NCBI GenBank assembly: GCA_022414725.1
Contig: CM039465.1
Span: 41,859,131 to 41,923,130, forward strand
Source: Microglena sp. YARC
Lineage: Eukaryota; Chlorophyta; Chlorophyceae; Chlamydomonadales; Chlamydomonadaceae
DNA: 64,000 nt
Direction: 5' to 3'
Shown here: in pieces, positions 1-10,565 of the stretch
How positions within the stretch are numbered: the stretch's first letter is position 1
How the letters are laid out: the number at the start of each line of letters is the position of its first letter
Made by a program: the position numbers and the translations under genes
Notes under the pieces: generated by a model
Seen by the model: only the letters and a program-made list of their open reading frames with translations
The model's database searches: none
Told to the model about the DNA's origin: nothing

Positions 1-315
1 CACACCTAAAGACTTGGAGTCATCCCACTGGTGAGTGCTGTTTACTCGATGTAAACATGCTATTTTCTCAATGGAAATAGCTACCGCCGAACACAACAGC
101 TATCATCAAACAAAACCCAACCACCACCAAACTACCTCAACAGCTATATCATATGCCATTACAGCAACAGCTGCCACGAAGCAACACCAAGAGTACCACC
201 TAAGCTACTACAGCTAATTCCAAAGCTACTAAAAAAAAGCTGCAACAGCTATCACCACAGCCACACAACCACCACACCAAAATCCACACAACAGCTACCA
301 CAACAGCCACACTCC

Positions 316-779
316 GCTCCTTCTAGGTCTCTATTGCCAAAATGCTATGGCTTGTGCAGTTTCCATAAGAAGCTAGATCATTCCCGTTCGCCCTGGGCCA
401 ATGGGCCCGGGGGGGTGCTGCGGGTGATATTTGGTTTTCCCTACCTTCTACCACCTTGAGTGCTCAATCGGGTACATTCCTTAACCACTGGAAAGAAATA
501 CAAATTAACAGGTGTACATAAGAAATTGAATAGTATAAATGAGTAATCGTTGGAAATCATAAATTAGTTTATTGTCATCATTTTTTCTCTCCACGCTCCT
601 TCTAGGTCTCTATTGCCAAAATACCATGGCATGTGCAGTTTCCATAAGAAGCAAGATCATTTCCGTTCGCCCTGGGCCAAGGGGCCCAAGGGGGTGCTGC
701 GGGTGGTCCTTGGTTTTCACTACCTTCTACCACCTTGAGTGCTCAATCGGGTACACTCCATACAATCACTGGAAATAAA
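316..779. repeat. Direct duplication of a ~175-bp block
   Basis: Two closely similar blocks (about 316-488 and 597-779) start with CTCCTTCTAGGTCTC and share a GC-rich core reading CCCTGGGCCAA followed by GGGCCC. They lie about 281 bp apart. Reading frames differ between copies, so I see no coding. The rest of 1-1350 is AC-rich low-complexity sequence (CAACAGCTA/CCACAA) and ordinary intron-like sequence. Confidence 0.7.
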
Positions 780-1350
780 TACAAATCAACAGGAAAAAAT
801 GCGCAGTAAAATGAGAAGTATACACGAGTGAATCATTGAAAATCCTTTACTAGTTGTCCACAGCTAGTCACCGGCAACTGTTCTTTAGAGGGCTGTTCAA
901 TCATCAAGCACAGCATATTATAGATGCTAGCTGTCGTACAGCAAGCACCCAGAGAACCCCTTCAGTCTATATTCCTCACAAATCCATGTGCGTAACCCAC
1001 AACCCCAATATTTGAGCCTATTGCTGAACAACCTATTTCAACTAAATGACAGAAGGGTGGAACGTTAGGTTAACTAGCACCCTGTCACAGCCTTTAAGGA
1101 CTTCTCAATTTTTAGGACTTCTCATTTCTAGTTGGCCTGTGACCTAGTCAGCATGTGTGTTGAGATGGGGATGTGACAGCGGGTGGGCCTTGTACCTTGT
1201 CAGTATAGCATGTAGCGAGCAATCAGACTAGCAAAAAAATATTGCTTGTTCAAATGTACACCAAATAAAAATATTATCATTCATCTATGCACTATCAAAT
1301 GTACAAATATACACCCATTTGAATATACAAACTCCACTTGTGTATTGCAG

Positions 1351-2200
1351 GACAAGCTCCAGCCCCAGTGCTGAGGTCATGAAACACGCTGTTTCCCTTG
1401 CCTCCAAGGCCTACCGACTCATCACGACCCTTATTGAGAAGGGCTTATCCCCCTCAACATCCTCCGCCACCCCGACAACACAGAAGTTCTCTGAGAACAG
1501 CGATGAGGAGGAGGAGGAGGATGCTGAGGACGAAGCTATGACAGACGCGTTTCTGTCTGTGTTTGTTACCCCCTTGGAGGACTATGACTGTCTTTTGTTG
1601 CTTGCCTTGGAGGCTCTGCCCCAGGCGGGCCGCATCCTCCCCCTACTGCACCCCCTGCTGCAACGACACGTTGAGGACGAGGTATCCCTTGCACAGCAAG
1701 GAAAGAAGAAGCGGAAACGAGGGGCTGCTTATCGCCCTGCGTTGCTGTTCCAGCAACCTGACGCCCTTAGTGAAGTGCTGGCAGAGGGTCCTGACCCTGC
1801 CCCGAAACGGGCGAGAGCATTCCTTAGTGCCTTTCCTGAGCAGGTTGTCTCCTCCCATGGCCCGAACAAGCTCAGGCAGGAGCTGCTGATTGGCTTTGAC
1901 CCCATTCAGAACCTGTTGGACACCCTAGAGTCACGCTTTGGCCACATCGCCATCTTCTGCGCCGACCTGCACGGCGGTGTGCCGGCCATAGCTGTTAAGT
2001 GGTCGGCAAAGGCTTTCATTTCGGCCCAATCTAGGGTCCCGACCTACCACACAGCGCTCCCATGCATGCTCACAGCCTCCGAGGACCCTGTCACAGTCCC
2101 CAACATTTGCTCCATACTGGTGGAGATGAGGACACTGGGCGAGGGCCTTGTCAGTGATGCCATGTTCATCGGCAGCTGTGGAAAAGTGTCAAGGGCCTAG
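1351..2200 (+). CDS. C-terminal exon of an NOL6/Nrap-like U3 snoRNP protein (partial)
   Basis: This looks like the last exon of a nucleolar Nrap/NOL6/Utp22-family protein, which works in the small-subunit processome on 18S pre-rRNA. A polypyrimidine-poor acceptor (TGTATTGCAG) ends at 1350, and the frame is open for about 283 codons to TAG at 2198-2200. The first part has an acidic run (EEEEEDAEDE near 1505-1540) and a basic run (KKKRKR near 1704). From about 1891 the sequence fits the family's C-terminal domain: FDPI, then FGHIAIFCADLHGG, then VKW, and near the end a VEMRTLGEGLVSDAMF segment like the EIR..G.GLV.D motif of NOL6. Family proteins exceed 1000 residues, so most of the gene must lie upstream in exons not visible here. 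An ATG at 1319 lies before the acceptor and is probably not the start. The identification rests on recalled motifs, not a search. Confidence 0.72.
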
Positions 2201-3391
2201 TAACTTGGTTATGTACTGCTGCCAGTCGAAGAAATATAATCGAATTGAGTCCATAGCTGCCCAAAAGTATGAATCCGGATTGACAGATATGTTACGGATG
2301 TTTTGCTAGTTATTTGGACGAAATACATGTTTTCCTATTATTATAAAGCATTCTGATCATAATAAAAGTGCCTGGAGTCAATTCACGCGGCTGTATCCCT
2401 ACATTTGATTTTGGACAAATGGAGACTACCACCTTTGCCGCTTTTCCTGTTGTTTATGCTGGATGTCCTCCACAGCAACCTATTATTTTATTTCAGGTGG
2501 GGGATATCACAGGCAGGATCGAAATTCGCATTGTAAGCTTTCTGTTGGTATGTACTTGTCCAAATGTCGCTTGTTAATCCATTTCTAAAAGTGTTGAGAA
2601 GTAGAGGCAAGTGTTCAGCCATTGATCCTCCCCAACTCCTAACCAGCAATTTGGCCGTTTGACGTCTTAGGCAGTAGAAACAATGACAAGGAAGAACATA
2701 CTCCATAAAAAAACAGAGCATTCCTATAAAAATATGCATAATCCAACGAGGGTTGTACATGACGTTGCGTCCTCTGTATTAGCGTTGCAGGCTTAGTAAT
2801 TGGTTGCGTCTCAAAACGCAGGCTGTATATTGTGTTGCCTCTCCTAAAGCAGAGCTGGAGGGGCTCCTGAACAGCCCTGTTCTATAATTTTCACAATGTT
2901 CCACACGCCAGGATTGGTGTATAACCGTCTGCACATTGCAGCTAACAAGTGAACAACCCTGAATCCAACCTCTTCATGCAGCCTCAGACTCCCCACTTCG
3001 CGAGTCCGGTTAAGTGTAACGGATTATAATCGCTACAATATTGCGACGTTCGCCAAAGGAGCTCATATAGTCATATGATGTTCGAGTACTCAATCTTTTG
3101 TTGTTCCTGCTTCTCGTAAACCATGGGGCAGGGAGCCAGGGACACGGTAGATGCTGCACAGTGGTTACAACGTTGTGATAAGATGGATGCAAGCTGAGCT
3201 TGTCATCAGTAAGTAGACACTAGAGGAGGCGGCCATAGGGCCTGCCAGTGCTACTATATAAGGGCCATAGCTGGCTGAAGGCATCAGCCACTAGCTGGCC
3301 TGGGATCCGGAGTCACGGACCTGGCCGGGCCTCTCGCACACAAGGTCACTATGGTGCGATGTGTACGACTCTGAAAGCTTGCCCCTGTCCT
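2201..3391. other. Gene-free interval after the NOL6-like gene
   Basis: This holds the 3' UTR and spacer. Only short, unconvincing open frames are present on either strand, with no recognisable domain. The copia-like element is inserted at its right edge. Confidence 0.5.
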
Positions 3392-3396
3392 TCTGC

Positions 3397-3625
3397 TTTT
3401 AATGCAAGTTCTTTACAACGGTGTAAGCACGATAGCGGAGAAGATGCTATTAAGCGCGACAGGCGCAATCATATAGTATAGAGATGTGTACTGCATGGTA
3501 CTGCAGTCACGTGCAGGCCACAGCTAGTCTGTGGCCTGGCGGCAGGCAACACGGGACCTGGAGGGAACAGGTACCGGTGTGCACTATGCTAACTCAGAGA
3601 CTGATATATAAATCAGTCAATAACA
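3397..3625 (-). repeat. 3' LTR of the copia-like element
   Basis: 229 bp, identical to 8526-8754 apart from about three substitutions. It is preceded on the plus strand by TCTGC (3392-3396), matched after the other LTR. It carries a short imperfect palindrome around TGATATATAAATCA. Confidence 0.9.
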
Positions 3626-3640
3626 TCCCCCCCAATTCAA
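3626..3640 (-). promoter_or_regulatory. Polypurine tract of the copia-like element
   Basis: On the minus strand, TTGAATTGGGGGGGA abuts the start of the 3' LTR (TGTTATTG). A purine run in this position primes plus-strand synthesis in LTR elements. It confirms the minus-strand orientation. Confidence 0.7.
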
Positions 3641-4312
3641 GATATTCTTTAACTAAAGAATTCCTGGAATTAACTGAGGGGCATAAGAAAATTAAGTAGT
3701 GACTACTATGGAGTAAAGAAAGGTAGAGGAGTCAGTACAGGGAGCAGGGACTCAGATAAGAGATTTATTCAAGTCGATGCAGAGGGGAAGGTAGTCCTCT
3801 TATAGACTCTCAGAGTTAATTTACTATGCTAGCAGATCTATGGGTAAGCTACTTATGTGAAGTAAAGAAACTTGCAGAGAGGCTGCACGCTAAGCTGCAG
3901 GGAAGCTGCTGGGAAGCTGGAAGGAAAACTGCAGATAGGCTACAGGCTAGGTTGCAGAGAGGCTGCTAGGAAGCTGGGAGGTAACTGGAGGTAGGCTGCA
4001 GGCTAGGTTGCAGAGAGGCTGCTAGGAAGGCAGAAGGAAGCTGCAGGGTTGCAAGCTTGCTTGGTTACGAGAAGAGTGCATGATTCGAGATGGGAGAATA
4101 TAGACAAGATGTCTGTGCTAGTCCCCCCATAATTTGGGAGCATCCTAAATTAGAGATTGCAGGCATCTTGCAGTGACCATGAGGGGATCTAAAAACTAAA
4201 AAAGGAAACATCTGTACATAGGGTAGTACAAGATATCAGTACATAAGGCAGTACAAATTCTAAGTCTAGAGTGTTCATGGCTAAAGCAAAATACAAGTTG
4301 CAAGGTTAATAT
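3641..4312 (-). repeat. Non-coding 3' internal region with a GCTGC minisatellite
   Basis: There is no open frame of note. At about 3876-4050, degenerate tandem copies of a ~45-bp unit occur, built on GGCTGCTAGGAAGCTGGGAGG and GGTTGCAGAGAGGCTGC. The element's decayed 3' coding segment ends just upstream in element orientation. Confidence 0.6.
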
Positions 4313-5336
4313 CTAGGCGTCAGATGCTGGGTATCCATCCAGCTCCAGCTGCAGGTGGATCTTTGCTAAGAGGGTGGAGAATGACCTCTTAGACATCTTG
4401 GGGGTGTCTAGCATGTTGATGAACCAGAAGTCCATGGGATTCCAGTCCATGCTCAGGTTGTTAACAGAGATTACCCTTCCTCCAGGGTATGCACAGCTGA
4501 TGGGATGCATGAACATTTTGGGCCAGGTAGCTAGGACTCTTGCATGTGCTTGGACCATGGCTGCTTGCAGGCAGATGGCCCATTGGAAGGTGGGCCTGTC
4601 AGCTGTAGATCGATATGGTGGGATAGGAGTGGACCATGTGCTGCAGTCTGCTTATGTGGTTGAGGATGGGTCCACAGACTGAGGCAGGACTGCTATGCAT
4701 CCGTCTACTTGGGAATTTGTGATGCTCAGATGCTAGCAGAGTGGTGAACTGGCTGGTGAACTGGCTGATGAGGGCTTGGACAGTCTGTCTTGGTCTGATG
4801 CTAATGGCTCTAAGAGATGAGGGAGAGTTGTTGAGAGTGGTGAGCAGGGTTCCAAACCTGGTTCTGGAGAGGCCAGAGTTGTTAAGGAACTGGACTGGGT
4901 AGGTGTTCATATTCACATGAGTGAGGGGCTGATCAGGGGAGGGGGAGGCAGCTGAGGTAAGCCACTGGTCAAATCTGAGGGCATGTGAAAGTTCAGACTG
5001 GGTGCAGGATCCTTGTCCATCTATAGGACAGGGGACATCTTCATATGCAGTCCTGGCTTGGTCTAGCATGAGATCCATCTATACTCTGGCTTGTGCTGCT
5101 GTCAGGTTGCTGAAGTCATCCAAGGGGGCAGGAGGAGGTTGCTGGACATAGGAGGTAGAGTAGGCAGGATCTGGGATGAAGTCGTGAATAGGATCCCCCG
5201 CCCCCAAGAGATGAGATGGTGTAGAGATCATCTTGGTGGGACTGCTGTGATGGTGATGTAACTTCCCCCCCATTGTCTGACTGGAGCAGGGATGGATTAC
5301 AAGTATGGTCCAGGGCAGGCAATTCATCATCATCAT
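4313..5336 (-). pseudogene. Decayed 3' coding segment of the copia-like element, unrecognised
   Basis: Downstream of the protease region, open frames continue in different registers. The frame from 5336 is open to an in-frame TAG at 5079-5081 and resumes at once to 4599. A second register is open from about 4645 to TAG at 4313. Codon usage and proline/serine content resemble the rest of the element, so this was probably one continuous C-terminal region broken by a frameshift in a G/C run near 5196-5203, a stop, and another frameshift near 4640. It contains none of the integrase HHCC/DDE or RT YxDD motifs. Function unknown. Confidence 0.5.
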
Positions 5337-7010
5337 TGGCAGGGACTAGGTCTGGGATGTCACCAGAGCTGTCATTGCTGGCAGCAGAACTGAGAGGGGG
5401 AATAGTGTAGGTGCCGGCAAAGTCATCAGTGTAGTGCAAAACAGGCTGATCTGAGGCTGGGGAGATAGTGTGGATGTCTGGTGGGTCACCAACTTGCTGG
5501 TCTTCTGTTAGGGGCTTGAACTCACTGTCACTGTCAGTTTCTTCAAGGAAGTTTTCTGAAGTGGAATGGGTGGTATGATGGTGAAAGGAAGGGGTGTTAG
5601 TTCCAGCAGGGTCTTCATGGGCACTGGGGGCAGTCACATGAGTGGGTGGGTTCTGCCCTGTCTCAGAGTCAGTGTTAGATGTAGATAACTCAGGAGCAGA
5701 GGCAAAGTCTTGGAGGTCTTGATCTGTCCTACTGGGGGCAGTCACATGAGTGGGTGGGTACTGCCCTGTCTCAGAGCCAGTGTGGGATGCAGATGGCTCA
5801 GTGGTAGGGGCATCTTGACAGTCTTGATCAACCCTACTGGGGGCAGTCTCATGAGTGGGTGGGTACTGCCCTATCTCAGAGCCAGTGTGGGATGATGTAG
5901 CTTTGGTAACCATCATAATGTAGGCAGTGGTTGGCCCACTGGAGTGGTCACTGTTGGTATCTGGGGAGGTTTGAGTGAGGTAGAGTCCATGCCTTTTAGG
6001 GCATGATAGGAGTAGCTTGGTGCCAGACTTGTCAGGTATGGAGAGAGTGGCCTTGGTCTTGGACAGGTGGACTTGGACATCTGGGCACAGGTTGGTTGCT
6101 GCATTGATGCTAATGATGTTGGGCATTTTGCAGTCAGCCAGGAGTACAGCATTAAGGATGATCAGTGCTTTGCCATGGCCCTTGACCTTGGCCTTCCCTA
6201 TCTGCTTGCAGAAGATAGGTGGAGATCCTTGATCTGCCAGCTGCAGCCTAATGGGCTGTGGGAGGTCTTGAATGTCATGCAGATAGGAGGTGTTACTTGT
6301 GGCATGGAAGTGGGCTGCAGTGTCTATGATCCATTCTGTCTGTAGTGCTGCTTGGAAAACTTCTTCATCATCATCTATAGTGCAATCATCATCAGCACTC
6401 ATATGTCCAAAGAATGTTTTGTCAGCCAGGGATTCATATGGCAGGGCAAATGATACAGACTTGCCTCTGGTTGGTGCAGCAAAACTCATGGGCTGGGGAG
6501 TGTCTTCAGTCAGTGCCAGAGAAAGAAAGTTGTGCTCCTCATCCTCACTGTCAGAGTTGGAGGTGGAGGTGGAGTTGTCACCATCAGCAACATGGGCATG
6601 GCGTCCCCTGCTTTGGCTTCTCCTGGTCTCTCTCCTGTCACTTCTCCAGCGGGGTGAGGACTTCTTCTTGTCAGAGTCCTTGTTGTCACCTGATCTCTCC
6701 TTGGGAGGTGACTTTGATCCATCCTCAGCAGTGTCAGAGTCAGCTGGCTTAAAAGCCAGGTCAGTGTCCTCACTGATGCATTCTCTGGAGCTATGGCCTA
6801 TCCCTCCACAGTTCCAGCAGGTCATCTTCTTGTTGATGTCCCTCTTGTTTCTGTTGGGGAAGTACATGTTGGCGTTGTAGGGTCTTCTGTATCTGTAGGC
6901 TGCTGCAGCCAGCTCAGCTTCCTCTGGAGATGGGGTGGGGTCAACATTCTTCACTAGGCACCAGTTAGTCATTTTAGCTTGGAGGATGGCAAATAAAGGT
7001 GGTGACTTTA
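5116..7010 (-). CDS. Gag zinc knuckle plus copia-type aspartic protease region
   Basis: The minus-strand frame is open to 5116. Near 6820-6780 it has a CCHC zinc knuckle, CWNCGGIGHSSREC (spacing C-x2-C-x4-H-x4-C), the nucleocapsid RNA-binding motif. A basic, serine-rich stretch follows. Near 6340 is WIIDTAAHFHAT, the copia protease active-site block. Its catalytic Asp is kept, but the usual D(S/T)G is DTA here, which may impair catalysis. About 120 residues of retropepsin-like sequence end near CPKRHGLYLT. After that, three imperfect ~32-residue repeats (SHTGSE.GQYPPTH type, about 5630-5900) precede an acidic tail. The upstream open frame from 7176 to about 7010 is a shadow: the Gag frame joins this one by a one-base shift near 7005. 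The region is interrupted, so it is probably not translated intact. Confidence 0.75.
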
Positions 7011-7514
7011 TCAGGGTTGAATTGGTTGATGTATCCGTCATATTCAGGACGGGAGTTGAGTCCTTTAACCATAAGGTTGAGGAATGTGGCGGTGGAGCAG
7101 ATGGAAGTCCTTTGGATCTTGGGAAGTTGAGCATGCAGGTCAGCTGCCCTGGAGAGATAGGTCTGCAATGATTCATGGCCAGTCATTTGGATGGCATAGA
7201 GGTTAGTGACAGCTGAAAACTCTAGGTTGCTGGTTTGCTCAGAGTAGAGAGAATCCAGGAACCTGAAAGCTTTAGTGGCCATGTCTGTGTGAGCAAGGAT
7301 GGCCTGTTGGATCGAGTCTGACACCCGATCTAGAATCATCTTGAACGCTTTGTTGTTTTTCCACGTGGAGATCCTGTTGGGGACACCACGAACTGGAGCA
7401 GCTGCGTCAGCGCCCGCAACAACAGGGTAAGCAATGTCTTCAGTAGGGTAACCGTCAGAGTTATTAGGCTCCCCATCGACGACCGGCTGTTGACAGTCGT
7501 ATGCGATGGCACTG
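6974..7514 (-). pseudogene. Core Gag (UBN2/copia Gag-like) segment
   Basis: The minus-strand frame is open from about 7514, after TGATACAG, a plausible intron acceptor, to a stop at 6974. The stretch from 7339 (ILDRVSDSIQQAIL, then FRFLDSLYSEQ and LQTYLSRAADLHAQL) fits the helical copia Gag domain. It enters the zinc-knuckle frame through a single-base shift near 7005. The segment has no ATG until 7339, supporting an upstream intron or a break. Confidence 0.68.
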
Positions 7515-7855
7515 TATCAGCTTATACACTTCAAGAGTGGTGAGATACTCGCAGCGGTCAACGCGCCAATCTTTTAACACAAAATGAGAATAGTTACAAC
7601 ACCTGGGGGACACCTAAGAGGAACACCAGAGGTGGGATCAGGGTAAAGACAGCAGGGTCTAGACCCTGGCTAGACAGCGCGTGGCAGAAAGGACGCCAGG
7701 GGACGCTGCTTACGGGAAGCTGGCACTGTGTCATGTACGTACGATGACACAGCCCTACGGGAAGCTGGCATTTTGTCACAGAGTGTGACACAGTACAGGC
7801 AGAAAAGCAGTTACTATCTACAGCTATAGTTCTAAGGAAGTACAGTAGTAGTCAC
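7515..7855 (-). other. Possible intron or insertion within gag
   Basis: This interval separates the Gag N-terminal piece from the core. On the minus strand it begins GTGACTACTACTG and ends CTGATACAG, so it could be spliced as a GT-AG intron of about 340 bp. It contains two nearby copies of a GGGAAGCTGGCA..TGTGTCA block (about 7706-7785) with self-complementary TGTGTCA/TGACACA pieces. The alternative is an unrelated insertion. Confidence 0.35.
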
Positions 7856-8283
7856 CAAGACATAAAACGATCGAGTGAACCGCAATTGATGCTGATACAA
7901 TGCAGTCTCTATCGGACTTGAGGTCGAGGAGCATATGCACCCTGGCGTTACGCCAGGTGTATAAGTTGCTACCAATGAAGATCTTGGCGTTTTGCATGAT
8001 GATTGGTGGATTGGGGTCTTCTCAGCTCCCGCTGGAAGTTGGAGTTGTAGTTCGGAGTGATGGATGGTGAGGGATTACGAGGGCGGGGCTGGGGAAGTGG
8101 GGATGGAGTGCTTGTGGGAATCAGCGATCCGAAGGGATCCAGTGGAGTGGGAATGGTGAACTTTGCCGGGTGGCAATGTTCGGCAACAGTAGCTTCTTGT
8201 TGAAAGCTGTGGTCGCAAGCACAATGATCGTCTATGATCAATTCAGCTCTGTGTGGTATCTCGGTGTTGTCTTTCAAACTCAC
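7855..8283 (-). pseudogene. N-terminal Gag segment, frameshifted
   Basis: A Met at 8283 opens a frame rich in proline and serine, which ends at 7969. A shift of register near 8010-8030 continues into FIGSNLYTWRNARVHMLL (about 7985-7925), the copia Gag start where a (D/G)SNY..W motif is typical. The frame then runs to about 7855. The 5' LTR and leader lie immediately upstream. Confidence 0.55.
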
Positions 8284-8525
8284 TTCATAGATTTCGGTGA
8301 CTACCGTAGCGGGTGCTCTTGCTTGCTCCAGTCGTAGGACGCAGCGGCAGATCCAAAGTAGGTCTTGGATGAAGCGGTAGGCGGAGCAGCAGTTAGTTGG
8401 ATCCGCAGTCGGAGATCCAGATGCTAGAAACTCGGGCCTTCGAGCTAGTCAGAGGGGAACTGATACCTTAGGGTCAGTACGCAGCGGCTGTTCTTCTTTA
8501 GCGTCTATTGATGGCGCACATAACC
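8284..8525 (-). other. 5' leader of the copia-like element
   Basis: Untranslated leader between the 5' LTR and Gag. On the minus strand the bases right after the LTR read GGTTATGTGCGCC, where the primer-binding site should be. I do not recognise the tRNA. It is not the common initiator-Met TGGTATCAGAGC. Confidence 0.4.
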
Positions 8526-8754
8526 TTTTAATGCAAGTTCTTTACAACGGTGTAAGCACGATAGCGGAGAAGATGCTATTAAGCGCGACAGGCGCAATCA
8601 TATAGAATAGAGATGTGTACTGCATGGTACTGCAGTCACGTGCAGGCCACAGCTAGCCTGTGGCCTGGCGGCAGGCAGCACGGGACCTGGAGGGAACAGG
8701 TACCGGTGTGCACTATGCTAACTCAGAGACTGATATATAAATCAGTCAATAACA
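8526..8754 (-). repeat. 5' LTR of the copia-like element
   Basis: 229 bp, partner of 3397-3625, followed on the plus strand by target duplication TCTGC (8755-8759). TTATATATCA at 8731-8740 on the minus strand is a possible TATA-like promoter element, although unusually close to the LTR start. Confidence 0.9.
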
Positions 8755-8759
8755 TCTGC

Positions 8760-10080
8760 TGCCCAGGTCAACCACCAACCAACACCACGAGCTTACCCTG
8801 CCTCCCTATCCTTCCCTACCCCTGGGTTCTTACCCCCCTCACCCCCCCCCAACCACCCTCCCTACCCCTTCCCTACCCCCTGTCCCCCCCCCCCTCCCCC
8901 CCCCCCCCACCACCACACACACAACCCACCTCAATCTGCAGTGGTGAGCCGTACGCGTACGTATACTTATCAGTACTTCTTTGGTCCGCAGCCCCCAAAT
9001 GCATTGACAGCTCCACACCAAGTTCCAGCAAGCGCGAGCCAAAAGAGAAGTCCGGCCCACACACCTGCCTCTCGCGCATCTGATTTTTTCCGACAGTCCT
9101 CTCGTACTTTTCTGACGCCCACGCCCAACATGATCTCTGCCTCGCCCATCCGATCTCTTCAGCCATCCGCTGCGCGTACGTACCCCTTGCATTGGGCAAT
9201 TCCACCTGCACTGTTAAGGTTGAAGGCATGAACTGTCGCAGCATAAATTCCATTCCATTCCATTGTCGTAGAATTGCTGCAGCGAGAATTCTACCGATGC
9301 TGATAGAGAGCCTTACGACACATAGCTTCTGGAAGAGAAGATTAGCTGCTGGGAAGGGATTACTTTAACCTAGTCCGCCGGTCAGGGATTTCCGGCCACG
9401 CTTACCCTTGCGCATGGTCGATGCCTTCTAGGCCCTTAGCTCTGCGGACGCGCATTGTTCCGTCATGCTCCCTAATAGTCAGGGCCACCAGCTCCTATGA
9501 GTGTGGCGTGGCCCATGTGCACACCCCATAATCCATGCCTTGCCATTCTCCCGTACTTCATCTCATCCCATTTGCTCTCGCGTACTTCATCTCCTCCCAC
9601 GTGCTCTCACGTACTTCATCTCATCGCATAACTCCATAAGCCTTCTCGTCCTATGCAGTATTCTGTGCATCCTTAGATCCTTTTTCAGGGTTGGCAATGC
9701 TCGGCTTCATCAGCCCTCACTATTGGGTATTGGAGGGACACACCCAGGAATTGCAACTTTATAGAATCCCATCCACCCATGTGTGTATGTACTTGCCCAA
9801 GTGCAGAGGGTAGGACCATGCCTAGTATAGTCTCACTTGAGCACCTCTTGGGTTGCATCTTTACATAGGCCTAAGCATTTGCATTTGCATTTGCATCCTG
9901 TCTGTTATTGTTACCTTTTCCTGTCTTCCTCTTGTTAGATCAATACATGTCCTTGCCCAGCTGAATAATCCGCCAACCCCACCCATACTGCCCCCCCCCC
10001 CCCCCCCCCTCCCCCAAACACACACACACACACCACACACACACGCACACACATACACACACACGCCTTCTTTCTTGTGA
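8760..10080. other. Gene-free, C-rich and low-complexity interval
   Basis: No supportable gene. It contains C homopolymers (8884-8894, 8896-8908, 9991-10009), ACAC runs at about 10015-10065, and three spaced copies of CGTACTTCATCTC around 9550-9625. Short open frames overlap on both strands and change with the repeats. Confidence 0.5.
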
Positions 10081-10565
10081 CAGGGGTTGGCCAAGCCTAT
10101 GTCGGTTAGACCTCTAGTGGGAGCTGGGATGAAGAGCAGGCAATCTAGCTTGATGTTTGAGCGACGCCTCGCTGGCGTTGAGGTGATTGACGGGGATGGG
10201 GGCAAGGGCAGGGGTAGGGGGGGGGGGGGGGGGGGGCAGGGGTGGGGTTGGGTGTGGGATGAAGAGCAGGCAATCTAGCTTGATGCCTGTGTGACACCAC
10301 GCTGGTGTTGAGGTGATTGGTGGGGATGGGGGCAAGGGCAGAGGTGGGGGCAGGGGTAGGGGTGGGGCTAGGGGCAGGGGTGTGTGCAGCGGCAGGGGTG
10401 TGTGCAGGGACTGGATGCAGGGGTGGGGTAGGGAGTTGGGGGAGGGTGCAGGAGCAAGGGCAGGGGTAGGGGTGGGTGCAGGGGTAGGGATTGGGGCAAG
10501 GGCTGGGGTGGGGGCATGGGGCATGGGTGGTGGGGAGGGAATGGGGGTAGGGGCAGGGGTAGGGG
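10081..10565. repeat. G-rich minisatellite with a 131-bp duplication
   Basis: A block containing GATGAAGAGCAGGCAATCTAG occurs near 10128 and again near 10259. It is followed by degenerate GGGGCAGGGGTAGG repeats on the plus strand and a G20 run at 10217-10236. Strongly G-quadruplex-prone. Open frames here are by-products. Confidence 0.75.

Larger units (their letters stand above)
3397..8754 (-). mobile_element. Non-autonomous copia-like LTR retrotransposon (gag-protease only, TR-GAG type)
   Basis: A 5358-bp element on the minus strand. It has two 229-bp LTRs, a perfect 5-bp target duplication TCTGC (3392-3396 and 8755-8759), a polypurine tract beside the 3' LTR, and a copia-type Gag, zinc knuckle and aspartic protease. 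The LTR begins TGTTATTGACTG and ends in CATTAAAA rather than the usual CA, but the matching target duplication fixes the ends. I count about three substitutions between LTRs (roughly 1.3%), so insertion is fairly recent. I found no integrase, reverse transcriptase or RNase H, and no room for a normal pol. Mobilisation would need enzymes from another copia. Several frameshifts interrupt the coding region. Confidence 0.87.

Noticed and set aside
8839..9253. Several overlapping frames on both strands near 9 kb
   Set aside because: They overlap each other in three or more registers next to C homopolymers, with no domain evidence.
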